In this document: piece by piece, positions 26,762-35,948 of the stretch
How positions within the stretch are numbered: position 1 is the stretch's first letter
Layout of the letters: each line of letters starts with the position of its first letter
NCBI RefSeq assembly: GCF_009663465.1
Contig: NZ_QXHU01000004.1
Span: 144,672-208,671 of the forward strand
Source: Riemerella anatipestifer
GTDB taxonomy: Bacteria > Bacteroidota > Bacteroidia > Flavobacteriales > Weeksellaceae
Direction: 5' to 3'
Length of the DNA: 64,000 bases
Position numbers and translations under genes: made by a program
The notes under the pieces: model-generated
The model's database searches: none
What the model saw: the letters and a program-made list of their open reading frames with translations, nothing else
What the model was told of the DNA's origin: nothing

Positions 26762-26794
26762 GTTGCAACCCAAGTAAAAAAAGTTGCAACCCAA
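26762..26794. repeat. Two-unit 21-bp direct repeat GTTGCAACCCAA
   Basis: GTTGCAACCCAA occurs at 26762 and again at 26783, 21 bp apart, immediately upstream of the integrase remnant. It may be a relic of a recombinase arm site or operator. Confidence 0.5.
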
Positions 26795-26895
26795 ATGTTA
26801 GCCTTTTATAAGGCTTTTAGTTGTAAAAAATCAAATGTTGTAAATTAAATAGAATAGCAGAAATAGCACTCAAATGCTTTAAAAGCAGTATAAAA

Positions 26896-26922
26896 CAAAA
26901 AAGACCTACATTTCTGTAAGCC
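26896..26922 (-). terminator. Terminator downstream of tRNA-Asn
   Basis: On the minus strand GGCTTACA (26922-26915) pairs with TGTAGGTC (26910-26903) around GAAA, allowing G-T pairs, then six T. Confidence 0.65.
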
Positions 26923-26929
26923 TTTTTGC

Positions 26930-27002
26930 TCCTCCTGCTGGGCTCGAACCAGCGACCCTCTGATTAACAGTCAGATGCTCTAACCAACTGAGCTAAGGAG
27001 GA
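26930..27002 (-). tRNA. tRNA-Asn (anticodon GUU)
   Basis: A 73-nt cloverleaf on the minus strand. The acceptor stem is TCCTCCT/AGGAGGA. The anticodon arm is CTGACTGTTAATCAG with GTT at positions 34-36, and the T-arm contains GGTTCGAGCC. CCA is not encoded. A recombinase remnant lies on its 3' side. Confidence 0.95.
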
Positions 27003-27072
27003 ATGGTTTGTTGTTTTTTCGTGGTGCAAATATAGAAACTTTTTCTAATATCCTCCAAATTTTTTTTAAAAA

Positions 27073-28395
27073 TTATTTAAAAAAATCACTAGCTATAATA
27101 AGTAACATCAATCCCATAAGAAAAATAACGCCAATTGTCTGGGCTATTTCCATTACTTTTTGAGGTGCAGGTTTTCCTGTAATCATCTCCCATAAAGTAA
27201 ACATAACATGCCCGCCATCTAAACCAGGTATAGGAAGTAAATTAAGGAATGCCAGCCACACCGAAAACATAGCCGTAAATGCCCAAAACGCTTCCCAGTT
27301 GATGGTGGTAGGCATCATTTTAACAATACCTATTGGTCCAGATACTTTTTTATAACCTTGTATTTTTTGGTTAAAAATAATTTTAAACTGTTTTACTTGT
27401 ACTACTAGAGTGTCTATTGTTCTTTCTAGCCCCCTAGGTATAGCTTGTAGTAAACTGTACTCCTTGTTTACTAATGTACTATTAAGTGATTTTAGTCTTT
27501 CTTCTTCGTCGGAAGTAAAACCAAGTTTTCCATCCTTATTTACCGTAATAGTTTGCTTCAATAAACTCCCATTTCTCAGAACTTCAATTTCTGTCGTTTG
27601 ATTTTTAAGGTTTTTAAGTATAGAGGCAAGATTGTCAAAATACTTTATAGGAGTATTGTTTATACCAACTATTTTGTCTCCTTTTTTAAGTTGAGCCTTT
27701 TGTGCAGGACTATTGGGTAAAATACTATCTATAACCGCAGGGAATCTAGCAGAATAAATTTCTCTAACTTCATTAGCTTTCATAACTTCTGCTACACCAT
27801 CTTCATTAGTAGGAAAAGTAACCTCTTTACCTTCTCTAAGAACGGTAATTTTGTCAGACAAAAGTAGATTTACCATAGAATTTTCCATTCTTTCAGCAGG
27901 TTTACCGTCTATGGCAACTATTTTGTCTCCATTTTGTAGTCCCATCTTTTGGGCAGCTTCACTTACGGCAATTCCGTCCTCAAATTTACTATTATCGTGG
28001 TAAGTTTCTCCATTAAAAAAACTAAGACAAGAATAAATAAGCCAAGCTAAAAAGAAATTCACCGTAACACCACCTAGCATAATGATAAGCCTTTGCCAAG
28101 CAGGTTTAGAACGGAACTCCCAAGGCTGTGCAGGTTTTTTAAGTTGTTCGGTATCCATACTTTCGTCTACCATACCTGCTATTTTTACATAGCCTCCGAA
28201 CGGAAGCCAACCGATACCATATTCTGTTTCCCCTATTTTCTTTTTAGCAACAGAAAACCAAGGGTCAAAGAAAAGATAGAATTTCTCAACTTTAGTTTTA
28301 AAATATTTAGCAGGGATAAAATGCCCCAACTCGTGCAAGGTAACTAAAATTGAAATACTAAGTACAAACTGAAATATTTGGGTTAACAAATCCAT
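27073..28395 (-). CDS. rseP: RIP metalloprotease RseP (site-2 protease)
   Basis: A 440-residue intramembrane zinc protease that cleaves membrane-anchored regulators such as anti-sigma factors. The zinc motif HELGH is at residues 21-25 in the first helix, and the third-ligand motif NLLPIPGLDGGH lies near 386-397. Two PDZ domains occupy about 125-310 (VSEAAQKMGLQNGDKIVAIDG and LPNSPAQKAQLKKGDKIVGI). Length and order are typical. A -7 box lies 27 bp upstream and no operon partner is close. Confidence 0.96.
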   Translation of the reverse strand: MDLLTQIFQFVLSISILVTLHELGHFIPAKYFKTKVEKFYLFFDPWFSVAKKKIGETEYGIGWLPFGGYVKIAGMVDESMDTEQLKKPAQPWEFRSKPAWQRLIIMLGGVTVNFFLAWLIYSCLSFFNGETYHDNSKFEDGIAVSEAAQKMGLQNGDKIVAIDGKPAERMENSMVNLLLSDKITVLREGKEVTFPTNEDGVAEVMKANEVREIYSARFPAVIDSILPNSPAQKAQLKKGDKIVGINNTPIKYFDNLASILKNLKNQTTEIEVLRNGSLLKQTITVNKDGKLGFTSDEEERLKSLNSTLVNKEYSLLQAIPRGLERTIDTLVVQVKQFKIIFNQKIQGYKKVSGPIGIVKMMPTTINWEAFWAFTAMFSVWLAFLNLLPIPGLDGGHVMFTLWEMITGKPAPQKVMEIAQTIGVIFLMGLMLLIIASDFFK

Positions 28396-28421
28396 ATGGT
28401 AATTTTTGTTTTAAATTGGTG

Positions 28422-28429
28422 CAAAGGTA
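28422..28429 (-). promoter_or_regulatory. rseP: -7 box TACCTTTG for rseP
   Basis: TAnnTTTG on the minus strand, 26 bp before the rseP start. Confidence 0.55.
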
Positions 28430-28450
28430 ATAAACTAAAATGATTTTGAA

Positions 28451-28479
28451 TAAAAAAGAGACTACCAAAGGTAATCTCT
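28451..28479 (-). terminator. Terminator of the 142-residue barrel-like protein gene
   Basis: AGAGATTACC (28479-28470) pairs with GGTAGTCTCT (28466-28457) on the minus strand with a 3-nt loop, then six T. It separates that gene from rseP. Confidence 0.75.
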
Positions 28480-28502
28480 CTTAATGATGTTGATGGTTTT
28501 AC

Positions 28503-28931
28503 TTATAAATTGATAGAAACTCCTAGTCCTCCGTTGTTGCCTATTTCGGCAAAAACGCCTAGCTTCTTAGTGAAGAAATATCTTGCACCAATGTGAGCTC
28601 CCAGCCCAAACCCATTTCCAAGTACACCTATATCTAGACCAGGATAGATGTCTAGTTGATCAGGTAGATTAAGGGCATCTTGTAGGTGGTAATTAGCTCT
28701 ACCGAATAAGAAAAAACCATTTTCTTTTTTGTTATTGAAATAAAAATGAGCTCCACCTCCTAGCGAAATAGCATCTGTAATTCCATAATCATAAGTACCC
28801 GATAGCCCAGAACCGTAGCCCCAAGCAGAAAGTCCTATTTGTATTTTTTGGTCCCCAGTACCGTTCCAAGCCTGTGCAAACGAAAATTGGGATAATAAGC
28901 TCATCGTGAAAATTAAAAGTGTTTTTTTCAT
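28503..28931 (-). CDS. Small outer-membrane beta-barrel-like protein
   Basis: A 142-residue protein with a signal peptide (MKKTLLIFTMSLLSQFSFAQA). Alternating amphipathic strands rich in G, Y and F follow, such as GTYDYGITDAISLGGGAHFY and GARYFFTKKLGVFAEIG. The pattern and the C-terminal GLGVSINL strand fit a small outer-membrane barrel. I recall similar Flavobacteriia proteins grouped as DUF6646, but this is from memory. It has its own promoter and terminator and stands alone. Function unknown. Confidence 0.72.
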   Translation of the reverse strand: MKKTLLIFTMSLLSQFSFAQAWNGTGDQKIQIGLSAWGYGSGLSGTYDYGITDAISLGGGAHFYFNNKKENGFFLFGRANYHLQDALNLPDQLDIYPGLDIGVLGNGFGLGAHIGARYFFTKKLGVFAEIGNNGGLGVSINL

Positions 28932-28961
28932 AGAAATCTTTTTTTTAGTTTAAATTAGCCT

Positions 28962-28969
28962 CAAAAATA
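28962..28969 (-). promoter_or_regulatory. -7 box TATTTTTG for the barrel-like protein
   Basis: TAnnTTTG on the minus strand, 30 bp before the start codon. Confidence 0.5.
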
Positions 28970-29012
28970 AAGATATATTTCCTTACAGTAACGCCATTTT
29001 TTCAACTTAATT

Positions 29013-29774
29013 ATGAATGATTTTAAAATTACAGCTTTAAACTTTGATATTCAGTGGAAATCGCCATTGGATAATTTTAGCAAAATAGAAGGTAGTCTTA
29101 AAGGTATAGATGCTAATTTGTTCCTCCTTCCTGAAATGTTCTCTACAGGATTTTATATGAAACCAGAAGAAATTGCAGATGAGCAAGAAAAAACACTACA
29201 GTGGATGAAAGTTTTAGCTAAAAATAAGAATGCTGCCATTGGAGGTAGCGTTTCCGTGAAAGAAGGCAATAATTACTATAATAGATTTTATTTTGTGAAA
29301 CCTTGTGGAGATTATTATTTTTATGATAAAAGGCATCTTTTCTCATACTCTGGGGAGGATAAGGTTTATTCTAAAGGTAATGATAGAGTGATTGTGGAAT
29401 ACGAAGGCGTGAGATTTCTACTGCAAATTTGCTATGATTTGCGATTTCCTGTATTTAGTAGAAATAAGGGAGATTATGATATGGCTTTATATGTGGCTAA
29501 TTGGCCTATCCAAAGAATAGATGCGTGGAATACTTTGTTAAAAGCTAGGGCAATTGAAAATCAAGCCTATGTATTTGGGGTTAATAGAGTAGGTACAGAT
29601 GGTAATGGATTAGAATATCCTGAAAGCACTCATTGCTTTTTTCCTGATGGCAGAGAAGTTTCTCATAAAAAAGGAGATTTAGTAGAGGTTGTTTTAGATA
29701 TGGAAAGTTTGAATAAATTTAGAACGAAGTTTCCTTTTTTAGGAGATGCTGATGACTTTAAAGTTAGTCTTTAA
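29013..29774 (+). CDS. Nitrilase-family omega-amidase (YafV-like)
   Basis: A 253-residue carbon-nitrogen hydrolase. The catalytic triad of the superfamily is in place: Glu41 in LLPEMFSTGF, Lys106 in YDKRHLF and Cys140 in LQICYDLRFP. The closest described group is YafV/Nit2, which hydrolyses alpha-ketoglutaramate and alpha-ketosuccinamate, the products of glutamine transamination in methionine salvage. Length and the SGEDKVYSKG loop agree. A 15-bp perfect-stem terminator lies just downstream and is shared with the convergent ATP-grasp gene. Confidence 0.88.
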   Translation: MNDFKITALNFDIQWKSPLDNFSKIEGSLKGIDANLFLLPEMFSTGFYMKPEEIADEQEKTLQWMKVLAKNKNAAIGGSVSVKEGNNYYNRFYFVKPCGDYYFYDKRHLFSYSGEDKVYSKGNDRVIVEYEGVRFLLQICYDLRFPVFSRNKGDYDMALYVANWPIQRIDAWNTLLKARAIENQAYVFGVNRVGTDGNGLEYPESTHCFFPDGREVSHKKGDLVEVVLDMESLNKFRTKFPFLGDADDFKVSL

Positions 29775-29782
29775 AAAAGAAA

Positions 29783-29818
29783 AATCTCTTAAACTAGTTT
29801 TGTAGTTTAAGAGATTTA
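29783..29818. terminator. Strong bidirectional terminator
   Basis: AAATCTCTTAAACTA (29783-29797) and TAGTTTAAGAGATTT (29804-29818) form a perfect 15-bp stem with a 6-nt loop, between two convergent genes. Confidence 0.88.
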
Positions 29819-29837
29819 AAAAATCAAAAAAATGATA

Positions 29838-30884
29838 TTATCTGCCTTCTGCTAGTCGTATAGCTTCTTTAGCAACCTTTTCTTGTATGCCCATATCTAG
29901 GTGGCTTGTAAAACCTACACACGAACAATTAATTTCACCTAAAACATACTTGTCGCTACCATCTGGGTGATAGTCTAGCATAAAGTCTGCCGTCCAAATG
30001 AGAGGTGTATTTTTCTCCTCCAATATTTCTTTTACTTTTGGAAGCTGAGAAAGGAAAATATCCATTAGTGGTTTCCAATCTTCGGGGTTATCGTAGCGGT
30101 ATTGTGCCCCAGAAAACAAAGTCGCGGAGAAAGCATCTTCTGTATTGGCTGGTTTTTTATGTACTACAAAAACAGGTTCTTCGCCTACCATTAGAATTCT
30201 AATTTCGCCTTCTTTAATCCTAGGCATAAATCTCATATCTACTAGCATACCGTTTTCCCCAGTAATATACCTCTCACAAAAATCCATAAACTCTTCTAGC
30301 GTTTTGTATTCCACGTGATTGTCCACAGCTTCAGTTAATTTGAGTGGCGTATCTAGAGGGAGTTCATCTCCTGCTTGGTAAGAAATATTGCCGTCCACCT
30401 GCACTCTCCAAATACCTTCCCCAGTACTTCCTCGGTTTTGTTTTAGAACTCTTTCACCATGCGAGATACTTCTTGGGAAATGCTTTCTGAATTCTTCTAT
30501 GGTATAGTAAGCGAAAGTATCTGTAGGCACAAGACTGGTATTTGCTAATTTTACAAGAGCATCTTTTGCCCCGAATTTTATCATAGATTTAGGCTCGCTC
30601 ATTCCTACAAGACCGTACTCTGAAAGTTTTGATAGAATAGAAAAATATATCTTTTCATTGTCAGGTAACGAGCCTGGGTTCACTCTACTAATATAAGCGT
30701 CGAAGTTGTCTTTTACATAATTAAAGATTTCTTCAGCCTTATCATTTTCAAACTTTACTACTTCAGCATTCCAGCCTAAATCTTTAATGGAATTTAAGAT
30801 AGGTAGAGTATCCTTTCTGTGTCCGTCTGCACCTTTGTCACTACCTCCAACAGATTCAAAAATTACAATTTTCTTATGTTTCAT
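29838..30884 (-). CDS. Cj0069-type ATP-grasp family protein
   Basis: A 348-residue protein resembling the uncharacterised Cj0069 family, with an ATP-grasp architecture. It has an N-terminal Rossmann-like part (KKIVIFESVGGSDKGADGH), an ATP-binding loop region VLKQNRGSTGEGIWRVQV near 142-159, and a late Asp/Glu/Asn metal cluster (WTADFMLDY near 295 and LGEINCSCVGF near 317). Such folds ligate a carboxylate to an amine or thiol; glutathione synthetase-like enzymes are the nearest well-known relatives. Substrate is unknown. It stands alone and converges on the omega-amidase gene. Confidence 0.8.
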   Translation of the reverse strand: MKHKKIVIFESVGGSDKGADGHRKDTLPILNSIKDLGWNAEVVKFENDKAEEIFNYVKDNFDAYISRVNPGSLPDNEKIYFSILSKLSEYGLVGMSEPKSMIKFGAKDALVKLANTSLVPTDTFAYYTIEEFRKHFPRSISHGERVLKQNRGSTGEGIWRVQVDGNISYQAGDELPLDTPLKLTEAVDNHVEYKTLEEFMDFCERYITGENGMLVDMRFMPRIKEGEIRILMVGEEPVFVVHKKPANTEDAFSATLFSGAQYRYDNPEDWKPLMDIFLSQLPKVKEILEEKNTPLIWTADFMLDYHPDGSDKYVLGEINCSCVGFTSHLDMGIQEKVAKEAIRLAEGR

Positions 30885-31029
30885 AATTGAATAAAATTAA
30901 CCTATCAAAGGTAAAGATAAAGTTCAAAGAAAACTATGATGTTTATCAATATTTACATTTTTGTAATATGATATTCAACACGTGTTTTTAGGTATGAATT
31001 TATGGTGATACCAGTTCTTAATTATTGGT

Positions 31030-31037
31030 TATATTTG
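31030..31037 (+). promoter_or_regulatory. uvrB: -7 box TATATTTG directly before uvrB
   Basis: TAnnTTTG match with only 4 bp between the box and the uvrB ATG, predicting a leaderless transcript. Confidence 0.55.
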
Positions 31038-31041
31038 TGAA

Positions 31042-33042
31042 ATGAAATTTAAGCTCCACTCCGAATTTAAACCTACTGGAGACCAGCCACAAGCGATTGA
31101 TAAGTTGGTCTCTGGGATAGAACAAGGTCAGCCTTACCAAACTCTGCTAGGAGTTACAGGCTCCGGTAAAACCTTTACCATTGCCAATGTAGTGAATACT
31201 GTCCAACGACCTACTATTGTTCTTGCTCATAATAAGACATTAGCTGCCCAGCTATTTATGGAGTTTAAGGAATTTTTTCCTGAAAATGCAGTAGAATATT
31301 TTGTATCCTATTACGATTATTACCAACCCGAAGCATACATTGCCAGTACGGGAACTTACATAGAAAAAGACCTTAGTATAAATGAGGAGGTAGAGAAATT
31401 AAGGCTTTCTGCTACGACAAGTCTTCTTTCAGGGAGGCGAGATGTGCTTATAGTGGCTTCGGTGTCGTGTATTTATGGTATTGGTAACCCTACAGAGTTT
31501 AATAAATCTCTTATAGAATTGGAGCTACAATCTAAAATTTCTAGAACAGATTTGCTCCACAAGCTAGTTAGTGCACTTTACTCTAGGGCGGTTAATGAAT
31601 TTGTACGAGGGAGTTTCAGGGTCAAAGGAGATGTGGTAGATATTTTCCCCGCTTATGCCGATAATGCAGTTAGAATAAGATTTTTTGGTAACGAGATTGA
31701 TAAAATCCAAAGTTTTGACCCAGTTTCAGGGAATATTATGGGGGATTTTAATAAAATTAATATTTATCCAGCCAATCTATTCGTTACCTCAAAAGAAACG
31801 ATGAATGACGCCCTTAGGAAAATTCAAGATGACCTTGTGAGGCAAGTAGATTTTTTAAATAAAATAGGAAGAAACCTAGAAGCCAAGCGTTTGAAAGAAC
31901 GAACAGAATTAGATTTAGAAATGATAAAAGAGCTAGGCTATTGTTCTGGCATAGAGAATTATTCTAGGTATATGGACGGTAGAAATCCTGGTTCTCGTCC
32001 GTTTTGTTTATTAGATTATTTTCCGAATGATTATTTAATGGTGATAGACGAAAGCCACGTAACCATACCTCAAGTACACGCAATGTACGGCGGCGACCGT
32101 AGTAGAAAAGAGAATTTGGTAGAATACGGGTTTAGGCTACCAGCCGCTATGGATAACAGACCTTTGAAGTTTGAGGAGTTTGAAAGTATGCAAAACCAAG
32201 TCATCTATGTATCTGCCACGCCAGCGGATTATGAACTGGAAAAGACGCAAGGCGAATATGTGGAGCAGATTATCCGCCCAACAGGTTTGCTAGACCCGAT
32301 TATAGAGGTAAGACCTACCCTTAATCAGATAGATGATTTAATGGAGGAGATTCAAAAAAGAGCAGAGGAAGATGAGAGGGTTTTAGTAACCACACTCACA
32401 AAGAAAATGGCAGAAGAACTCACTAAATATTTTGCCAAATTTGGGATAAGAACCAGATACATTCATTCTGATGTAGATACATTGGAGCGCATACAGATAA
32501 TGCAAGATTTGCGTGCAGGACTTTTTGATGTACTTGTGGGGGTTAATCTACTTAGAGAAGGTTTAGATTTACCAGAGGTATCTTTGGTGGCTATCTTAGA
32601 TGCAGATAAAGAGGGTATGCTTCGTTCTCGCCGTTCAATGATACAGACGGTAGGACGGGCGGCTAGAAACATCAATGGCAAAGCCATTATGTATGCAGAT
32701 AAGATGACTAAATCTATGCAAGCCACCATTGATGAAACCAACTATCGTAGAGAAAAACAAATGAGCTACAACGAGGCTAACGGTCTTATACCACAGCCTT
32801 TAAATAAGAAAATATCCGATGTTTTGGTAGGGCATACACCTGATTTCCCGAAACAAGAATATATCCAAAAAGAAATTGTGAAGCAGGTAGCTGAAACAAA
32901 GGTTAGCTATGGTAATGCAGAGGATTTGGAGAAAATAATAGCAGAGAAACAAAAACAAATGGAAGCTGCTGCAAAACAATTAGACTTTATCTTAGCCGCA
33001 AAACTAAGAGATGAAATAAAGGCTCTAAAAGGAACACCGTAA
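31042..33042 (+). CDS. uvrB: UvrABC system protein B
   Basis: A 666-residue helicase-fold subunit of nucleotide excision repair. It loads on damage with UvrA and then recruits UvrC. Walker A GVTGSGKT is at 37-44, the beta-hairpin that clamps the strand is at [18 protein letters not shown] (about 92-109), and helicase motifs [16 protein letters not shown] and QTVGRAARN follow. The UVR domain that binds UvrC lies near the C-terminus ([21 protein letters not shown], about 637-657). The N-terminus [19 protein letters not shown] matches the family start, so the ATG at 31042 is secure despite the promoter lying so close. Confidence 0.98.
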   Translation: MKFKLHSEFKPTGDQPQAIDKLVSGIEQGQPYQTLLGVTGSGKTFTIANVVNTVQRPTIVLAHNKTLAAQLFMEFKEFFPENAVEYFVSYYDYYQPEAYIASTGTYIEKDLSINEEVEKLRLSATTSLLSGRRDVLIVASVSCIYGIGNPTEFNKSLIELELQSKISRTDLLHKLVSALYSRAVNEFVRGSFRVKGDVVDIFPAYADNAVRIRFFGNEIDKIQSFDPVSGNIMGDFNKINIYPANLFVTSKETMNDALRKIQDDLVRQVDFLNKIGRNLEAKRLKERTELDLEMIKELGYCSGIENYSRYMDGRNPGSRPFCLLDYFPNDYLMVIDESHVTIPQVHAMYGGDRSRKENLVEYGFRLPAAMDNRPLKFEEFESMQNQVIYVSATPADYELEKTQGEYVEQIIRPTGLLDPIIEVRPTLNQIDDLMEEIQKRAEEDERVLVTTLTKKMAEELTKYFAKFGIRTRYIHSDVDTLERIQIMQDLRAGLFDVLVGVNLLREGLDLPEVSLVAILDADKEGMLRSRRSMIQTVGRAARNINGKAIMYADKMTKSMQATIDETNYRREKQMSYNEANGLIPQPLNKKISDVLVGHTPDFPKQEYIQKEIVKQVAETKVSYGNAEDLEKIIAEKQKQMEAAAKQLDFILAAKLRDEIKALKGTP

Positions 33043-33067
33043 ATACTCTCAATTAAAACCATAATTG

Positions 33068-33592
33068 ATGCTAACGCCCCAAGACCTCAATAATATCATT
33101 AAATTATCGGAGAAAACCATTCGCTTAAAAAGGAATGACTTACTTAAAGCCTCTGCTTCGGTAGATACCAACCTCTATTACATCACTAAAGGTAGCTTTA
33201 GAGTGTATCTTCTAAACAAAGAACGAGAACAAACGGTGAGGTTAGGTTATACAGGCGATTTCATTGTTGCTCTTGATTCTTTTCTGTCCCAAAAACCATC
33301 GGAGTTTTTAATTCAAGCAATAAAAGCTTCGGAAGTGAAAATAATTCCCAAATACAAAATAGACGCATTTCTAGACAAAGAGGACAACCAAAAATTATGG
33401 ATAGCCTTGCTAGAAAACCTACTCCTCCAACAGATGGAACGCGAGAAAGATATTTTAACCCCATCTACAAAAGAAAGATATCTGCGTGTTTTAAGACGAA
33501 GCCCAAGGCTTTTCCAAGAAGTTCCTAACAAATATATAGCGGATTACTTAGGTATAAGTGCCGAAACTTTATCAAGGTTGAAAAAATCTTGA
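33068..33592 (+). CDS. Crp/Fnr-family transcription regulator
   Basis: A 174-residue protein with an N-terminal cyclic-nucleotide-binding-like beta-roll (NLYYITKGSFRVYLLNKE..TVRLGYTGDF, about 30-65) and a C-terminal helix-turn-helix (YIADYLGISAETLSRLKK, about 157-174). This short form is widespread in Bacteroidetes; the effector is usually unknown and most do not bind cAMP. The ATG at 33068 is used instead of an in-frame TTG one codon earlier. It is followed after 50 bp by a DinB-family gene. Its targets are not evident. Confidence 0.85.
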   Translation: MLTPQDLNNIIKLSEKTIRLKRNDLLKASASVDTNLYYITKGSFRVYLLNKEREQTVRLGYTGDFIVALDSFLSQKPSEFLIQAIKASEVKIIPKYKIDAFLDKEDNQKLWIALLENLLLQQMEREKDILTPSTKERYLRVLRRSPRLFQEVPNKYIADYLGISAETLSRLKKS

Positions 33593-33642
33593 CTTCCATC
33601 AATTTTTATTAAAGCTACGCTACAGAACTTTGCAGAAAAAAA

Positions 33643-34209
33643 ATGCGTACAGAACTTTTATTACAGACCTTAGAGTTGCAAATTAAAGAAGCTATAACAA
33701 CGGCTGAAATTCTTAAAACTAAAGACCTAGATTACCTTACTTGGAAACCACAGGAACACTCGTGGAATATATTAGAATGTGTAGAACACCTTAATCTATA
33801 TGGTGATTTTTACCTCCCCGAATTTGAATTAAAAATAAAATCCTCTCATACCATACCAGAGGCAGATTTCAAAAGTGGTTGGTTGGGAGGCTATTTTGCA
33901 AAAAGGATATTGCCAAACCCCAAAAGCAAAATGAGAACTGCAAAGAGTAAAAACCCAATCAACAAAAACCTAGATAAATCGGTTTTAGAACGATTTATTT
34001 ATCAGCAAGAGCGGTTTTTAGAGTTGCTAAATTTATCTAAAAGCATCAGCTTAAGCAGAACGAAAATAAATATTTCCATTTCTAAATGGATAAAATTACG
34101 ACTAGGAGATGGTTTTATGTTCTATGTCAATCATATTTTAAGACACTTACATCAAATAGAACATCTACAACAGGTTTACCCAAACATAGAGGTATGTATT
34201 TTAGAATAG
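33643..34209 (+). CDS. DinB-family four-helix protein
   Basis: A 188-residue protein of the DinB/YfiT-like superfamily: a four-helix bundle that normally holds a metal through three histidines. Visible features are WKPQEHSWNILECVEHLNLY (about 30-49), with an early His pair, and a late NHILRHLHQIEHLQQVYP motif (about 165-182). Members act as thiol-dependent transferases or hydrolases, but most are uncharacterised. It sits directly after a Crp-like regulator, which might control it; this is context inference only. A 66-bp repeat array begins 45 bp after the stop. Confidence 0.85.
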   Translation: MRTELLLQTLELQIKEAITTAEILKTKDLDYLTWKPQEHSWNILECVEHLNLYGDFYLPEFELKIKSSHTIPEADFKSGWLGGYFAKRILPNPKSKMRTAKSKNPINKNLDKSVLERFIYQQERFLELLNLSKSISLSRTKINISISKWIKLRLGDGFMFYVNHILRHLHQIEHLQQVYPNIEVCILE

Positions 34210-34254
34210 TTTAGCTTCGATATTATTGATGTCTATGTTTTTATCACTAAAAAA

Positions 34255-34511
34255 AGTTAATGCCCCCTTAGCAACGGCATCTTACCCCTTACAAAACGGG
34301 TTAATGACCACTTAAGTAATAGTTAGCGACCCCTTAGCAACGGCATCTTACCCCCTACAAAACGGGTTAATGACCACTTAAATAATAGTTAGCGACCCCT
34401 TAGCAACGGTATCTTGCCCCTTACAAAACGGGTTAATGACCACTTAAGTAATAGTTAGCGACCCCTTAGCAACGGTATCTTACGCCCTACAAAACGGGTT
34501 AATAACCACTT
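34255..34511. repeat. Minisatellite, 66-bp unit built of three 22-bp sub-units
   Basis: Nearly four copies start at 34264, 34330, 34396 and 34462, exactly 66 bp apart. Each divides into three 22-bp parts beginning CCCCTTAGCAACGGC, CCCTTACAAAACGGG and CCACTTAAGTAATAG. Copies differ at few positions (for example CGGCATC versus CGGTATC). There are no unique spacers, so it is not a CRISPR array. It lies 45 bp after the DinB gene and about 190 bp before the FadL gene; the remaining AT-rich bases show nothing else. Confidence 0.9.
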
Positions 34512-34663
34512 TTCAGGTAATCATTATCACGAGTTCGTTTAATGTTAAACAAAAAAATATTTTATTCCTATTGATTTATAATCAATCCTGAAAATTGGCT
34601 ATTTAGAATAGTTTTAATTTTTAAACAGTACTTATTTTATCGCTATTGTTTAAAAAAAAGTTC

Positions 34664-34671
34664 TATATTTG
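34664..34671 (+). promoter_or_regulatory. -7 box TATATTTG for the FadL-SGNH operon
   Basis: TAnnTTTG match, 29 bp before the ATG at 34701; a TTG at 34646 lies slightly closer than usual for a -33 element. Confidence 0.6.
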
Positions 34672-34700
34672 AAAACTTTAATTAACTAACATAACAGTTT

Positions 34701-35936
34701 ATGAAAAAAATAATATTAACATCGGCAGTATTATGCGGTGTGTTAGCCCAAGCAGGAGGCTTTAGAGTTTCTTTGCAAGGGGTAAAACAGTTGGCTATGG
34801 CGCATACAAGTGCTCACGCAGAAGATGCGAGCGTGGCTTTCTTTAATCCCGCAGGTATATCCTTCATTCCGTCCAAACTAAGTGTTGTAGCAGGAGGCTT
34901 TGGTGCATTATCTAGCGTAACTTATCAGAATTTAAACACTTTAAACTCTTACACTACCGATAACCCTTTAGGAACACCTTTCTATGCAGCGGTAGCTTAT
35001 AAAGTAACAGATGATGTTTCGTTAGGGCTTAGCGTTACCACACCTTTTGGAAGCACCGTACAGTGGGGCGAAGATTGGGCAGGGAAGGAAATGGTGCAAA
35101 AAATGCAACTGAAAAGTATTTTCTTTCAGCCAATGGTTTCTGTAAAGTTAGCCAATTGGGTATCTCTAGGTGCAAGTTATATCTATGCTAAAGGTTCCGT
35201 AAACTGGGACAAAGCGGTAACTAGCGTTAATGGAACTATGAACATTAAAGATGAAAAAGCGTCAGGGCAAGGTTTCTCGTTTGGTTTTTACTTTAAACCT
35301 GACGAAAAGTGGGACGTTAGTGTAGCTTACCGTTCGCCAGTAGATATGAAAGCTAATAGTGGGAAAGTTTCGTTTAATATGCCGAAAAGTTTATATACTC
35401 TAAAGGAACTTGATGCTAATGGGCAGGATAACTTCAAAGCTACATTGCCTCTAGTAGATGAGTACACAATAGGAGCAACTTACAAGATTACACCTAAATG
35501 GTTAGTTTCTGCTGATTTTAACTATACAGGTTGGTCGGAGTACAGCCACCTAGCGTTAGATTTTGAAAACGCTAAACTTGGCAACCAGCCTAATGATGCT
35601 ACCCTACTTGTTACACCTAAGAATTTCAAAAACACTCAAACTTGGCGTTTCGGAACCCAATATATGGTAACGGATAAAATAGCAGCCAGACTAGGTTATT
35701 ACTATGATGAATCTTCCTATACAGACAAAGATTTTATCCCAGAAACCCCATCGTTTAACTCTAGTGTTGTTACAGCAGGTTTAGGATTTAAACTAAACAA
35801 AGTAGGGATAGATTTAGCAGGTGCAATGGCTTTTCCACAAGCGAGAACAGTAGCTAATGATTATTATAGTTTTTATGGACAGGCTAAGGCTAAAGCAGTG
35901 TATTTTGGTTTAGGTCTATCTTACAACCCTTTTTAA
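34701..35936 (+). CDS. OmpP1/FadL-family outer-membrane transporter
   Basis: A 411-residue outer-membrane barrel protein with a signal peptide (about 1-19). The FadL hatch/NPA signature follows (GGFRVSLQGVKQLAMAHTS, then DASVAFFNPAGISF). Many aromatic-ended beta strands run to a terminal YFGLGLSYNPF. The family carries hydrophobic compounds such as long-chain fatty acids across the outer membrane. It is followed after 12 bp by a secreted SGNH-hydrolase lipoprotein. This pair is common in Flavobacteriia and may couple lipid hydrolysis to uptake; that link is inference. A shared terminator follows the second gene. Confidence 0.92.
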   Translation: MKKIILTSAVLCGVLAQAGGFRVSLQGVKQLAMAHTSAHAEDASVAFFNPAGISFIPSKLSVVAGGFGALSSVTYQNLNTLNSYTTDNPLGTPFYAAVAYKVTDDVSLGLSVTTPFGSTVQWGEDWAGKEMVQKMQLKSIFFQPMVSVKLANWVSLGASYIYAKGSVNWDKAVTSVNGTMNIKDEKASGQGFSFGFYFKPDEKWDVSVAYRSPVDMKANSGKVSFNMPKSLYTLKELDANGQDNFKATLPLVDEYTIGATYKITPKWLVSADFNYTGWSEYSHLALDFENAKLGNQPNDATLLVTPKNFKNTQTWRFGTQYMVTDKIAARLGYYYDESSYTDKDFIPETPSFNSSVVTAGLGFKLNKVGIDLAGAMAFPQARTVANDYYSFYGQAKAKAVYFGLGLSYNPF

Positions 35937-35948
35937 TTTAACAGATTT

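Noticed and set aside
26648-26848. A 66-codon plus-strand frame
   Set aside because: It lies antisense to the tyrosine-recombinase remnant and crosses the GTTGCAACCCAA repeat; it is not a recognisable protein.
28503-28931. A T9SS-secreted cargo protein
   Set aside because: It has a signal peptide but no C-terminal sorting domain; the strand pattern fits a small outer-membrane barrel better.
34255-34511. Possible CRISPR array
   Set aside because: Units are contiguous with no unique spacers, and no cas genes are in the window. The same holds for 63044-63215.
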